DNA from: JBHOQS01 sp042408875
GTDB lineage: Bacteria > Chloroflexota > UBA11872 > JBHOQS01
Reading direction: 5' to 3'
Assembly: GCA_042408875.1 (NCBI GenBank)
Contig: JBHOQS010000018.1
Location: 62,001-126,000 of the forward strand
Length of the DNA stretch: 64,000 nucleotides
Under the pieces are notes generated by a model, which saw nothing but the letters and a program-made list of their open reading frames with translations, did no database searches and was not told the origin of the DNA. The translations under genes were made by a program, and so were the position numbers. Below are positions 52,145 to 60,026 of this stretch, piece after piece (position 1 is the stretch's first letter; the number at the start of each line of letters is the position of its first letter).

Positions 52145-53233
52145 ATGGCGAAGTCCACATGGTTGCGCACCATCGTCGGCGTATCCATCAGCATCGTCCT
52201 GCTCTGGCTGGCCCTGCACGGTGTGGACTTCGCTGCGCTCTGGCGAGCCCTCCAGGGGGCGCAGTACTGGTGGCTTCTGCCTGCAATTGCGGTGTACTTT
52301 GAAGGCGTGTGGGTGCGGGCGGTGCGCTGGCAGGTACTCCTGGCGCCGGTGCGGCGAGTACCGGCACACCGGCTCTTCCCGGTGATCGCTGTGGGGTATA
52401 TGGCCAACGACCTGCTGCCCGCCCGGCTGGGTGAGGTGGTGCGCGTGTACATGCTGGGCCGCCGCGAGGGCATTGGCAAAACGGCCGCGCTGGCGACGGT
52501 GATGCTCGAACGCGTGCTCGATGGCGTGACGATGCTACTGTTCCTGGGCATTGCCATGCTGCTCGTGCCGCTGGAGTCCTGGCTGGTGCGGCTGCTCGGC
52601 GCCGGCGCAGCGCTCTTCGCCGGGGCACTGCTCGCCCTGCTGCTCCTAGCCCGTGCCTCTCCCGTCGTAGTGCGCCTGGTCGAGCTGGCAGCGGTCATTT
52701 TGCCGTCGAGCCTGCGTCCCTGGCCGGTGCGCCTGGCCGGCGCTTTCCTGGACGGCCTGCATGTCTTGCGTAGTCCCGTCCTGACTGTGAAAGCGCTGGG
52801 CGCCTCGGTGGCCGCCTGGACCTGTGAGGCCCTGATGTACTACCTGGTGGCGCTGGCCTTTGCCCTGATTCCTCCACCGGCGGCGATCCTGGCGACTACT
52901 GCGGTCGCTAACCTGGGCACGCTGGTGCCTTCCTCCCCGGGCTATGTCGGGCCGTTTGAGTTCCTGGTGCGCCGCACGCTCGAAACGTTCGGCGTTGGCG
53001 CCGAAGTCGCGCTGGGCTATGCGCTGGTGCTGCACATGGCGCTCCTGCTGCCGATTATCCTGGTAGGATTGTTCTACGCGTGGCGAGAGCACCTGGCCAT
53101 CCGTGAGCTAGGCAGCGTGGGGGACGGCTTTCACCCCCGGTCCCTCTCCAGCACTACGGAGGATGGGAGCGAGAAACTGCGTCTTGAGCCGGTGTCCCGC
53201 GCGCTGGAACACCGGAGGAGTGAGGAGGATTGA
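52145..53233 (+). CDS. Flippase-like (LPG synthase TM region) membrane protein
   Basis: A 362-residue integral membrane protein of the lysylphosphatidylglycerol synthase TM/flippase-like family with about eight TM helices. Family signatures include RAVRWQVLLAPVRRVP, GYMANDLLPARLGEVVRVYM and ANLGTLVPSSPGYVGPFEFL. Related proteins in archaea and Chloroflexota occur beside TIGR03663 genes and are proposed to flip lipid-linked glycans. The ATG at 52145 follows GGAGGAGG. The stop lies 3 bp before the next start, so they are co-translated. A charged, disordered tail ends the protein. Confidence 0.92.
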   Translation: MAKSTWLRTIVGVSISIVLLWLALHGVDFAALWRALQGAQYWWLLPAIAVYFEGVWVRAVRWQVLLAPVRRVPAHRLFPVIAVGYMANDLLPARLGEVVRVYMLGRREGIGKTAALATVMLERVLDGVTMLLFLGIAMLLVPLESWLVRLLGAGAALFAGALLALLLLARASPVVVRLVELAAVILPSSLRPWPVRLAGAFLDGLHVLRSPVLTVKALGASVAAWTCEALMYYLVALAFALIPPPAAILATTAVANLGTLVPSSPGYVGPFEFLVRRTLETFGVGAEVALGYALVLHMALLLPIILVGLFYAWREHLAIRELGSVGDGFHPRSLSSTTEDGSEKLRLEPVSRALEHRRSEED

Positions 53234-53236
53234 GGG

Positions 53237-54628
53237 GTGAACGGCCAGGCGGTCCAGGGACTGGGAGCGGGCCTGCACGTCGCTGTCATCGGCGGCGGTA
53301 TCGGCGGGCTGGCTGCCGCGCGCCGGCTGCTGCTGTCCGGCGCGGCGGTGACCGTGCTGGAGGGCGCGCCGATCCTCGGTGGCCTGGCCGGCACGTTTGA
53401 GATCGCCGGCACGCGCCTGGAACGCCATTACCACCATGTCTTCCTGAGCGACACAGACTTCATCCAGCTCACGCACGAGCTGGGGCTCGACGACGAGCTA
53501 CTGTGGCTCGAATCCCGCATGGGATTTTACACCCCCGGCCACGTGTATCCCTTCGGCACGCCGCTGGAGCTGCTGCGGTTCGGCGCCCTCTCGCCCATCG
53601 ACCGCATCCGCTGTGGCCTGATCCTGTGGCACCTGCAAAAGCGCACCGAGTGGCGCAGTTTGGAGCAGGTGACGGCTGCCGACTGGCTGCGGCCGCGCGC
53701 CGGCAAAGCCGTCTTTCAGGTAGTATGGGAGCCACTGCTGAAATCGAAGTTCGGCGAGGACTGGGACCGCGTCTCGATGGCCTGGCTGTGGGCGCGTATC
53801 TTCGTGCGCGCCCAGTCACGCCGCGGGCTCTTTTCCCGCGAGCGGCTGGGCTACATGCGCGGGAGCTTCCATGTCCTGCTCGAGCGGCTGGCCCAGGAGG
53901 TCGTGCGCCTGGGCGGGCGAGTGCTGACAGGCGCGCCGGTGCAGCGCGTGCTCACCGACGATCGCGGCCGCCTGGCCGGCCTGGGGACGGCGCACGGCAC
54001 GATCTCCTGCCACGCTGCGATCGCCACGCTCCAGTCCCCTGCCTTCGCCCGCCTAGTCGACGGCGTGCCCGGCATCCCTGCCAAGTACGTGCGCACCCTG
54101 CGGGACTGGGAGTACCAGGGCAATATCTGCATGGTGCTCCAGATGCGGGAGAGTCTGTCGCGTATCTACTGGTTGAACATCGCTGATCCGAGCGTCCCGT
54201 TCACAGCGCTGGTGGAGCATACCAACCTGGCCCCGCGTGAGTGGTATGGGGGGAAGCACATCTTCTACCTGGGCAAGTATCTGCGCACGTCCCACCCGCA
54301 CTGGAGCCTGAGCGATGATGAACTCGCCGACGCGTGGCTGCCGCACGTTCGCCGCATCTTCCCCCAGTTCTCGGAGGAGCTGATCGAGCAGCGCTGGGTC
54401 TTCCGCGCGCCGTACGCCCAGCCGGTGGTGACGGTCGGCTACGGCGAGCGCATCCCCGACCTGCGCACGCCGCTGGGGGGGCTGTACCTGGCGAACATGA
54501 CCCAGATCTACCCCGAGGATCGCGGCATGAACTACAGCATCCGGCTGGGCCACCGCGTCGCCGATGTGGTGCTGCAGGATGCCCCCATGCTGATACAGGC
54601 CGCAGCCGAGCCAGCGCACACGCTGTAG
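53237..54628 (+). CDS. NAD(P)/FAD-dependent oxidoreductase (amine oxidase-like)
   Basis: A 463-residue flavoprotein of the amine oxidase/protoporphyrinogen oxidase-like superfamily. The FAD-binding motif VAVIGGGIGGLAAARRLLLS lies at 15-34, with LGGLAGTFE after it and the C-terminal FAD contact GGLYLANMTQIYPEDRGMNY. The start is GTG at 53237, overlapping the ribosome site region of the preceding gene. In glycan clusters such proteins resemble UDP-galactopyranose mutase-like or carotenoid/sterol desaturase-like enzymes, so a redox step on a sugar or on the polyprenyl carrier is possible. Substrate unknown. Confidence 0.88.
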   Translation: MNGQAVQGLGAGLHVAVIGGGIGGLAAARRLLLSGAAVTVLEGAPILGGLAGTFEIAGTRLERHYHHVFLSDTDFIQLTHELGLDDELLWLESRMGFYTPGHVYPFGTPLELLRFGALSPIDRIRCGLILWHLQKRTEWRSLEQVTAADWLRPRAGKAVFQVVWEPLLKSKFGEDWDRVSMAWLWARIFVRAQSRRGLFSRERLGYMRGSFHVLLERLAQEVVRLGGRVLTGAPVQRVLTDDRGRLAGLGTAHGTISCHAAIATLQSPAFARLVDGVPGIPAKYVRTLRDWEYQGNICMVLQMRESLSRIYWLNIADPSVPFTALVEHTNLAPREWYGGKHIFYLGKYLRTSHPHWSLSDDELADAWLPHVRRIFPQFSEELIEQRWVFRAPYAQPVVTVGYGERIPDLRTPLGGLYLANMTQIYPEDRGMNYSIRLGHRVADVVLQDAPMLIQAAAEPAHTL

Positions 54629-54688
54629 AGGTAGCGGAGGATCCCACCCCCGGCCCTCCTTGCACGTGGGGAGGGGAGCTTACGGGAG

Positions 54689-54711
54689 AGTACGCAGCAC
54701 GCATTACGCAG
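54689..54711 (+). repeat. Right-hand copy of a 23-bp inverted repeat flanking asnB (3' side)
   Basis: AGTACGCAGCACGCATTACG and the next three bases overlap the asnB stop codon. It matches, in inverted orientation, the sequence just upstream of the asnB start (56656-56678) at 18 of 23 positions. The built-in TACGC periodicity makes chance similarity more likely than for a complex sequence. Confidence 0.5.
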
Positions 54712-56647
54712 TATTAGCGGTAGGAACTACCCTTTCTGCGGTGTACTCCTTGCGCCAGAGCTGGAAGACCAACAGCGGCCACAGACGCGCCGCATGGTTG
54801 GCCCAGCCGGACAGATGCTCATCGATCATGCGTTGCACAGCCCGCGGCTCCAGGTAGGGCTGGTCGCGCAGGGCGCTTTCCCCGAGCAGGTCCAGCAGCA
54901 TGGGGCGGAGCTCCTCCCGCAACCAGCGCGCCAGCGGCATGGAGAAGCCGCGCTTTTCGCGATAGAGCACCTGTCGTGGCAGCCACTCTTTCGCCAGGGC
55001 CTTCTTCAAAAGATGCTTCGGCCTGAAGCCGGCCACCGGCCCGCCCATCTTGAGATCGAAAGGGATCTGGGCCGCAAACTCGACCAGCTCGTGGTCGGCA
55101 AAGGGGGCGCGACACTCCAGCGAGCAGGCCATGCTGGCGATGTCTACTTTGGTAAAGAAGGCATCTGGCAGCAGGGTGAGGAGCTGGGCGTACGCCAGCG
55201 CCTCCAGGGGATCGTCGCCGTCGTACTCGGCCATGGTCGCCTGGCGAAGCGCGGCGGGATCGTGCCGAGCGGCGATAGCCTGCATCTGCGGAGTGTACAG
55301 CCCGTCCAGCAGGCGGGCCTGCGAGTAGCCGCCCAGCAGTTCGAACATCGTTCCGGCAAGCGTGGGACGCCTGCCGGCCAGCGCCGCAGCGAACCGCCTG
55401 GCGCGGCGGAGGAGCTGCAGCGGTCCCCGGCGCTGCGGGAACTCGGGCAGTGCGCCCAGTGCCATCGCAACAGCGTGACGCAGCGAGGCCGGCAGGCGAC
55501 CGTACAGCAGCCCCGCCTTGAGGGCAACGAACCACTCATAGCCGGCAAACGACTCGTCCCCGCCATCGCCAGTGAGGGCCACGGTGACATACCGCCGCGT
55601 CTCACGGCTGACGTAGTAAGTCGGGATGGCCGACGAGTCAGCGAAGGGCTCTCCGAAATGGCGCACCAGCCGCGGCAGCACCTCAGCCGCGTTCGGCCGC
55701 AGCACGAACTCGTGATGCTCGGTGCCATAGCGTTCGGCCACCATGCGGGCATACGGCAGCTCAGAGAACGCCTGGTCCTCAAAGCCAATGGTGAACGTGC
55801 GCACCGGATGCGCCCCGGCGCGGGCCATCGCCGCGACAACGGCGCTGGAGTCCACCCCGCCGGAGAGGAAGGCCCCCAGCGGCACGTCGCTGATCAGCCG
55901 CAGGCGCACGCTGCGCTCGAGGTGATGCAGGATACCTTCGCACCATTCGGCTTCGGAGAGCCGCAGCTTGCGGGCGAAACTCGGCCGCCAGTAGCGCCAC
56001 AGCCGCACCTCGCCGCCCTCGTAGATGAGTACGTGCGCAGGCGGCAGCTTCCGTACCCCGGTGTAGATCGTCAGCGGCGCCGGCACCCGGCCGAAGGCGA
56101 AGTAATAGTGCAGCGCTACAGGGTCCATACTACGTGGTACGGCTGGATTGTGCAGCAGGGCGCCTAGCTCGGAGGCGAAGGTGAGGGAGTCAGAGCCATG
56201 CCAGTAGACGAGCGGCTTCTCGCCCAGTCGGTCGCGCGCCAGCAGCAGGCGCTGGCGACGCGCATCCCAGAGGGCGAAGGCGAACATGCCGTTCAATTGC
56301 TCGACCAGTCGCTCGCCCTCGTCCTCGTACAGGTGCACCAGCACTTCGGTGTCGGTCTCGGTAGCGAAGCGGTGGCCGCGGCGCAGGAGCTCCTCGCGCA
56401 GGGCGCGGTAGTTGTAGATCTCCCCATTGAAGACGACGGTGACCGTGCCATCCTCGTTCTGCACCGGAATACGGCCGGGGGTGAGGTCGATGATGGCTAG
56501 GCGGCGCATGCCCAGGGCCACGCCCGGTGCCGTATAGCTCCCTTCCTCGTCCGGACCGCGATGAGCCAGCGCCGCGCACATCGCCCGTACGAGCGCCGGC
56601 TCGACCTTGCCGCTATCTGCGAGGACCTTGCCACAGATGCCGCACAT
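54704..56647 (-). CDS. asnB: Asparagine synthase (glutamine-hydrolysing)
   Basis: A 647-residue amidotransferase. Processing to Cys2 (MCGICG) gives the N-terminal nucleophile of the class II glutaminase domain (about 2-215; RRLAIIDLTPG, VVFNGEIYNYRALREELL). The synthetase domain has the PP-loop LSGGVDSSAVVAAMA (about 257-271) and ALTGDGGDESFAGYEWF. The reaction is ATP-dependent amidation of aspartate using glutamine, but paralogues in surface-glycan clusters amidate sugars or peptides instead. It is convergent with the FAD oxidoreductase gene. The ribosome site is AGGA near the ATG. A degenerate 23-bp inverted repeat abuts both ends of the gene. Confidence 0.94.
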   Translation of the reverse strand: MCGICGKVLADSGKVEPALVRAMCAALAHRGPDEEGSYTAPGVALGMRRLAIIDLTPGRIPVQNEDGTVTVVFNGEIYNYRALREELLRRGHRFATETDTEVLVHLYEDEGERLVEQLNGMFAFALWDARRQRLLLARDRLGEKPLVYWHGSDSLTFASELGALLHNPAVPRSMDPVALHYYFAFGRVPAPLTIYTGVRKLPPAHVLIYEGGEVRLWRYWRPSFARKLRLSEAEWCEGILHHLERSVRLRLISDVPLGAFLSGGVDSSAVVAAMARAGAHPVRTFTIGFEDQAFSELPYARMVAERYGTEHHEFVLRPNAAEVLPRLVRHFGEPFADSSAIPTYYVSRETRRYVTVALTGDGGDESFAGYEWFVALKAGLLYGRLPASLRHAVAMALGALPEFPQRRGPLQLLRRARRFAAALAGRRPTLAGTMFELLGGYSQARLLDGLYTPQMQAIAARHDPAALRQATMAEYDGDDPLEALAYAQLLTLLPDAFFTKVDIASMACSLECRAPFADHELVEFAAQIPFDLKMGGPVAGFRPKHLLKKALAKEWLPRQVLYREKRGFSMPLARWLREELRPMLLDLLGESALRDQPYLEPRAVQRMIDEHLSGWANHAARLWPLLVFQLWRKEYTAERVVPTANTA

Positions 56648-56655
56648 GAGACGTC

Positions 56656-56678
56656 CTGCGTAACACGTAAGGCGTACT
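56656..56678 (-). repeat. Left-hand copy of the 23-bp inverted repeat flanking asnB (5' side)
   Basis: On the minus strand it begins AGTACGCCTTACG and ends TTACGCAG, matching the copy at 54689-54711. It lies 9 bp upstream of the asnB start codon and next to an AT-rich TTTTTAAATTTA tract. Confidence 0.5.
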
Positions 56679-56782
56679 GTTTTTAAATTTAGCGCGCGGC
56701 TGGTCTGCCGATGAACCTCTCACCCCGACCTGCGGCCACCCGAACACCCACCAGGCTTCGGTGCAGCCTCCTCTCTCCGTAT

Positions 56783-56851
56783 GCCCTCACCCCCGACCTG
56801 CGGTCACCCCCTCTCCCGAAGCTTCGGGAGAGGGGATCCGGGGGTGAGGGC
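56783..56851. repeat. Nested GC-rich palindromic repeat overlapping the 3' end of a GT4 gene
   Basis: The outer arms GCCCTCACCCCC (56783-56794) and GGGGGTGAGGGC (56840-56851) enclose a loop-free 14-bp palindrome CCCCTCTCCCGAAG/CTTCGGGAGAGGGG (56808-56835). A related degenerate copy (CACCCCGACCTGCGG) lies at about 56719. This type of dispersed palindrome is common between genes in GC-rich Chloroflexota. Here it supplies the last codons of the neighbouring glycosyltransferase (TPGSPLPKLRERG). Confidence 0.8.
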
Positions 56852-58027
56852 GGCCCGTGCCTGCTGCACGCGCTCGACTGTATCGATCCAGGCCTGAATG
56901 ACCGCGTCGATCTGGCGCTCGCGGTCAAACGCCTCCACGGCGCGGCGCTGCGCCTGCTGCCCCAGGCGCTCTGCCAGCTTCGGGTCAGAGAGCAGGCGCA
57001 GGATGGCCGCGGCGAGCACCGCAGGGTCGTTCGGCGGGACGAGCAGACCCGTTTCTTCGTGGGCCAGCAGCTCCTCAGGCGCCGCCGACGTCGTGCAGAC
57101 GATCGGTGCGCCACAGACGGCTGCCTCCACCAGCACCTTGGCCAGGCCCTCGTAATCCGATGGCAGCACGAACACGGCGCAGGTGCGGTAGAGCGGCAGG
57201 ATGCTCGCCTGGGGCTGGAAGCCGGCGAACTCTACAGCCTCGCGCAGGCCCAGCTCGTCCGCGAGGCGTTCCAGCTCAGGCCGCTGCGGGCCATCGCCGA
57301 CCAGCACGAGCCGCGCCTCCGTGCGCTGCCGCCGCACCAGCGCCAGCGCACGCACCAGGCTCGCCACATTCTTCTGCGGCGCCAGCCGACCGACGAACAG
57401 GATCGTGCCTTCGTCACGCCGGCTGGCCGCGCTGCCGGCGGCACGCGCCTGCTCGAGGGCTACCCCGATGTCGCGCCCGACCGGCGTCGGCGTCACAGCG
57501 ATGAGTTCGGCCGGCACGCCACAGGCAACCATGCCGGCCTTCGCCTGGACGCTCACGGCGCGAAAACCATCGGCCCGGCGCAGCAGCCAGCGTCCCAGCA
57601 CGGCAAGGCCGCGGTGGTACAGGCTAGCGCGCCGCCAGCGCGGGTTGCCGAAGAAGTCGGCATGGCAGCTGATCATCAATGGCACACCGCAGCGCCTGGC
57701 GATCAGGTACGCCGCCAGACCTGTGGCGAAGGGGTCCTGCGCGTTCACCAGGGCGATCGGATGGGTTCGGCAGATGCGCACACCGATGCGGTAGGCATCC
57801 CAGACGTACGTCAGCTTGTGACGCGAGCGCGTGGGATAGAAGGTGCAGCGCGGCGAGAGCGCGGTGATATGGAAATCGTGCTGGCGCGGCGAGTACATCA
57901 GGGCGTGCAGGTGCGCCAGGCGCTCGCCATAGCTCACTAGGCGTCCGCGCACGTCGCCCAGGTTATCGGTCAGCATATTGTCGCTGGTGCCCAGCACCAT
58001 GATCTCCAGCGGCGCCGTTACCGGCAT
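56804..58027 (-). CDS. Glycosyltransferase family 4
   Basis: A 407-residue GT-B glycosyltransferase. The C-terminal nucleotide-sugar domain shows LFVGRLAPQKNVASLVRALA, LVLVGDGPQRPELERLA and the EX7E motif in YEGLAKVLVEAAVCG, followed by HEETGLLVPPNDP. The N-terminal acceptor domain starts without a signal. It is cytoplasmic and likely adds a sugar to a lipid carrier in surface-glycan synthesis. It follows asnB in position but is separated from it by 156 bp with a repeat. The last 13 residues are encoded by that palindrome, so the natural C-terminus may have been shorter. Confidence 0.92.
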   Translation of the reverse strand: MPVTAPLEIMVLGTSDNMLTDNLGDVRGRLVSYGERLAHLHALMYSPRQHDFHITALSPRCTFYPTRSRHKLTYVWDAYRIGVRICRTHPIALVNAQDPFATGLAAYLIARRCGVPLMISCHADFFGNPRWRRASLYHRGLAVLGRWLLRRADGFRAVSVQAKAGMVACGVPAELIAVTPTPVGRDIGVALEQARAAGSAASRRDEGTILFVGRLAPQKNVASLVRALALVRRQRTEARLVLVGDGPQRPELERLADELGLREAVEFAGFQPQASILPLYRTCAVFVLPSDYEGLAKVLVEAAVCGAPIVCTTSAAPEELLAHEETGLLVPPNDPAVLAAAILRLLSDPKLAERLGQQAQRRAVEAFDRERQIDAVIQAWIDTVERVQQARAALTPGSPLPKLRERG

Positions 58028-58080
58028 AGGATGCTACCTTGGGCTGTGCAACGCTTGCCCGACTGGTTCCGCCCTGGACC

Positions 58081-58103
58081 AGGGCAACCACAAGGGTTGC
58101 CCT
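58081..58103. repeat. Dispersed hairpin repeat upstream of GT4 gene
   Basis: AGGGCAACC (58081-58089) and GGTTGCCCT (58095-58103) form a perfect 9-bp stem with loop ACAAG. The form is that of short intergenic palindromes scattered in many GC-rich genomes. It lies in the divergent gap between the GT4 gene and the truncated Ldh gene; with the palindrome at 56783-56851 it brackets the GT4 gene. Confidence 0.75.
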
Positions 58104-58249
58104 GCATCCTTCTCCAGCACGGGCCTGTGGTCGGGAGAGCACCCAGGCGTTGCCCCGATCGCAGGCTGTCCCCTGAACACGATGGACAGTATACTAGATG
58201 GCCGCGGGAGACGTGGAGGCGGGCCGGCGCAGCCCGCGGAGGTGTGGCT

Positions 58250-58585
58250 ATGACGGTCGAGACGGAGCGCGAGAAGCGGGTAGAGGCTGGGCAGCTCCTT
58301 GAGCTGGCGCGGAGAGTCTTCGAGCGCTGCGGCATGGAGCCGCGTGATGCCGGGCTGCTGGCGGACACCCTTGTCACTGCGGACCTGCGCGGGGTCCACT
58401 CGCACGGCGTGCTGCGCGTCCCTGAATATGTCAAGCGGCTCACCCGTGACGGGGTAGATCCTCGCGGCCGGCCGCGCGTCGTGCGCGATGAGGGCGCCTG
58501 CCTCGTGGTGGACGGCGGCAACAGCATGGGGCAGATTGGCGTCTCGTTTGCTATGGAGCGGGCTGGGGTGTCAAGGAGGTCCTGA
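58250..58585 (+). pseudogene. Truncated Ldh-family (malate/lactate/ureidoglycolate) dehydrogenase
   Basis: This frame encodes 111 residues matching only the N-terminal third of Ldh-family NAD(P)-dependent dehydrogenases: AGQLLELARRVFERCGMEP, ADLRGVHSHGVLRVPEYV with the family His, and VVDGGNSMGQIGVSFAMERA. Full-length members are about 340-360 residues; here the homology stops and the frame ends in GVSRRS three bases before the next gene. The rest of the gene is not found downstream in any frame, so a deletion is likely. The ATG at 58250 begins the homology. A GCGGGC/GCCCGC hairpin lies just upstream. Confidence 0.75.
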
Positions 58586-58588
58586 GCG

Positions 58589-58906
58589 ATGAACCCGTGG
58601 GTGCTTTCGATCATCGCCGCTGTAGCGCTGATTGTGGTGGCCGGCATCGTGTGCCGCGCCCTGGCGGGCTGGGTGGTCGCGTATATCGCCGGCATCGCCG
58701 CCGTGCTGGCGCTGGGCCTGGCGCTTTCAGCCGCGCTGACCGAGATGTTTCAGGTGTCGGTCCTGCCCGTGGTGATGCTGCCGACGTTCGTGTTTGCGAT
58801 GTTCTTCGGGCCCCCGCTGGGGAACTGGTTCTTCAGGCGTGTGGCCGGCTGGGGAAGCGAGGATGTTGAGCAGCACCAGCCTGACAGCAGGCGCCGTGCC
58901 GGCTAG
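58589..58906 (+). CDS. Small hypothetical membrane protein
   Basis: A 105-residue protein with three predicted TM helices (about 4-24, 29-50 and 56-76) and a short charged tail. No family recognised. It has a strong AAGGAGG ribosome site, which lies inside the end of the truncated Ldh frame. It overlaps the convergent MoaD-MoaE gene by 4 bp. Confidence 0.7.
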   Translation: MNPWVLSIIAAVALIVVAGIVCRALAGWVVAYIAGIAAVLALGLALSAALTEMFQVSVLPVVMLPTFVFAMFFGPPLGNWFFRRVAGWGSEDVEQHQPDSRRRAG

Positions 58907-59610
58907 CCAGAGAGCGCCTGGCCTGGGCCTTCCAGCCATTCGGCGCCGTCAGGGCCCACCTCTTTTTTCCAGATCGGCACCTCGGCCTTGAGTCGCTCGA
59001 TGGCGTGGCGGCACGCGGCGAACGCTTCGGCGCGGTGCGGGGAGGCTACCGCGATGACGACGCTCGCCTCGCCGACCTCCAGCCGGCCAACGCGGTGCCA
59101 CATCACGATCCGTTCCACACCCCAGCGTGCTTTGATCTCCTCGGCGATCTCTCGCAGCTTGGCCTCGGCCATCTCCGGGTAGGCCTCATACTCGAGATAG
59201 CTCACTGGCTTGCCGCGGTTGCTGTTCCGCACCACACCGACGAAGGTCAGCACTGCCCCGTCCTCGTCGGTCTGCACCGCCGCCGCCAGCCGCGCCGCAT
59301 CCAGCGGCGAAGTAGTGATGTGGAATGGCTTAAGCGAGGGGTCAATGGCGGTTACACTACCATCTGCGCCACCGCTGACCGGCGGGATCAGCGCGACCTC
59401 ATCGCCCGGCGCAAGCGGCGCGTCGCGCCCCACGTATTCACGGTTGCGAGCCACCATCGCGCGGGTCGCCAGGCTGGCAAAGCGCGGGTACTGGGCGGCT
59501 AGGCGCTCGATCACCTGCCCGGCCGTCGCCCCTTCTGGCAGCTCGAGCGCAAGCTCTCGTGCGCCGATAGCCTCGCGGTACGACGCGAATAACCGGACGT
59601 GTACCTGCAT
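58903..59610 (-). CDS. MoaD-MoaE fusion, molybdopterin synthase
   Basis: A 235-residue fusion of both molybdopterin synthase subunits. MoaD (1-81) is a beta-grasp sulfur carrier ending PPVSGG with Gly80-Gly81. MoaE (about 95-235) keeps VGVVRNSN with Arg128, and Lys208 and Lys215 spaced as the catalytic Lys119 and Lys126 of E. coli. The enzyme converts cPMP to molybdopterin using a MoaD thiocarboxylate. Because MoaD needs a free C-terminal Gly, the fusion must be cleaved after Gly81, as for mycobacterial MoaX. No other moco gene is nearby. The ATG has an AGAGAG site and an AT-rich upstream tract. Confidence 0.93.
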   Translation of the reverse strand: MQVHVRLFASYREAIGARELALELPEGATAGQVIERLAAQYPRFASLATRAMVARNREYVGRDAPLAPGDEVALIPPVSGGADGSVTAIDPSLKPFHITTSPLDAARLAAAVQTDEDGAVLTFVGVVRNSNRGKPVSYLEYEAYPEMAEAKLREIAEEIKARWGVERIVMWHRVGRLEVGEASVVIAVASPHRAEAFAACRHAIERLKAEVPIWKKEVGPDGAEWLEGPGQALSG

Positions 59611-59646
59611 AGCGTCGCTCTCTCTACTCTATGTCTCTATGTTTTG

Positions 59647-59690
59647 TTTTAATTTCTTTTAATTTCTATCTATACCTTATATACCTTAAG
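59647..59690. repeat. AT-rich island of 9-10-bp tandem repeats
   Basis: TTTTAATTTC is repeated at 59647-59656 and 59657-59666, followed by two copies of TATACCTTA. It lies upstream of the moaD-moaE gene in the 416-bp gap 59611-60026. Apart from this island and the promoter at 59937-59965 I see nothing in that gap; a 68-codon frame at 59696-59902 has no ribosome site or homology. Confidence 0.6.
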
Positions 59691-59936
59691 AACGGATGCC
59701 TAGGGCGATTATACCATCGATGCGGGACCAGAACCTGCTGCCAGACGAGGCACTGGGAGAGCTTGACGCTCGAGCAGGGCTTGGGTATGCATGCACGGCA
59801 CTAAGGTGTGGGGGCATGGGCGGCCAGGTCTCGAACTCCTCATGCTCACTGCCGTGTGGTACCGCGGCGGAGGGGAGTGGCTCTAATCTGCCTCATGGAT
59901 AGGGATTCAGGGTTCGGGATCTCCCGGCAGCATGTG

Positions 59937-59965
59937 TAGGCAACACAGCGGGATGTCGCTATAAT
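59937..59965 (+). promoter_or_regulatory. Sigma-70-like promoter of VOC/dioxygenase pair
   Basis: TAGGCA (59937-59942), a 17-bp spacer and a consensus TATAAT (59960-59965) lie 61 bp before the VOC gene. Confidence 0.6.
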
Positions 59966-60026
59966 GAGCCTGGCGCGATGCATGGATTGCAGGGGGATAT
60001 GTCCGCGCTAAAGGAGCGGGCCTGCC

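Noticed and set aside
49975..52698. A 907-codon open frame on the minus strand antisense to the NHL fusion and flippase-like genes
   Set aside because: It mirrors GC-rich codon positions of the plus-strand genes, has Arg/Ser/Thr-rich composition without any domain, and both sense genes are clear family members.
58081..58103. tRNA-like or small RNA gene
   Set aside because: A simple 9-bp hairpin of the dispersed-repeat type; no cloverleaf or promoter. No tRNA pattern was found elsewhere in the window.
59696..59902. 68-codon plus-strand frame in the gap before the VOC gene
   Set aside because: No ribosome site, no recognisable domain, and the composition is that of intergenic sequence.
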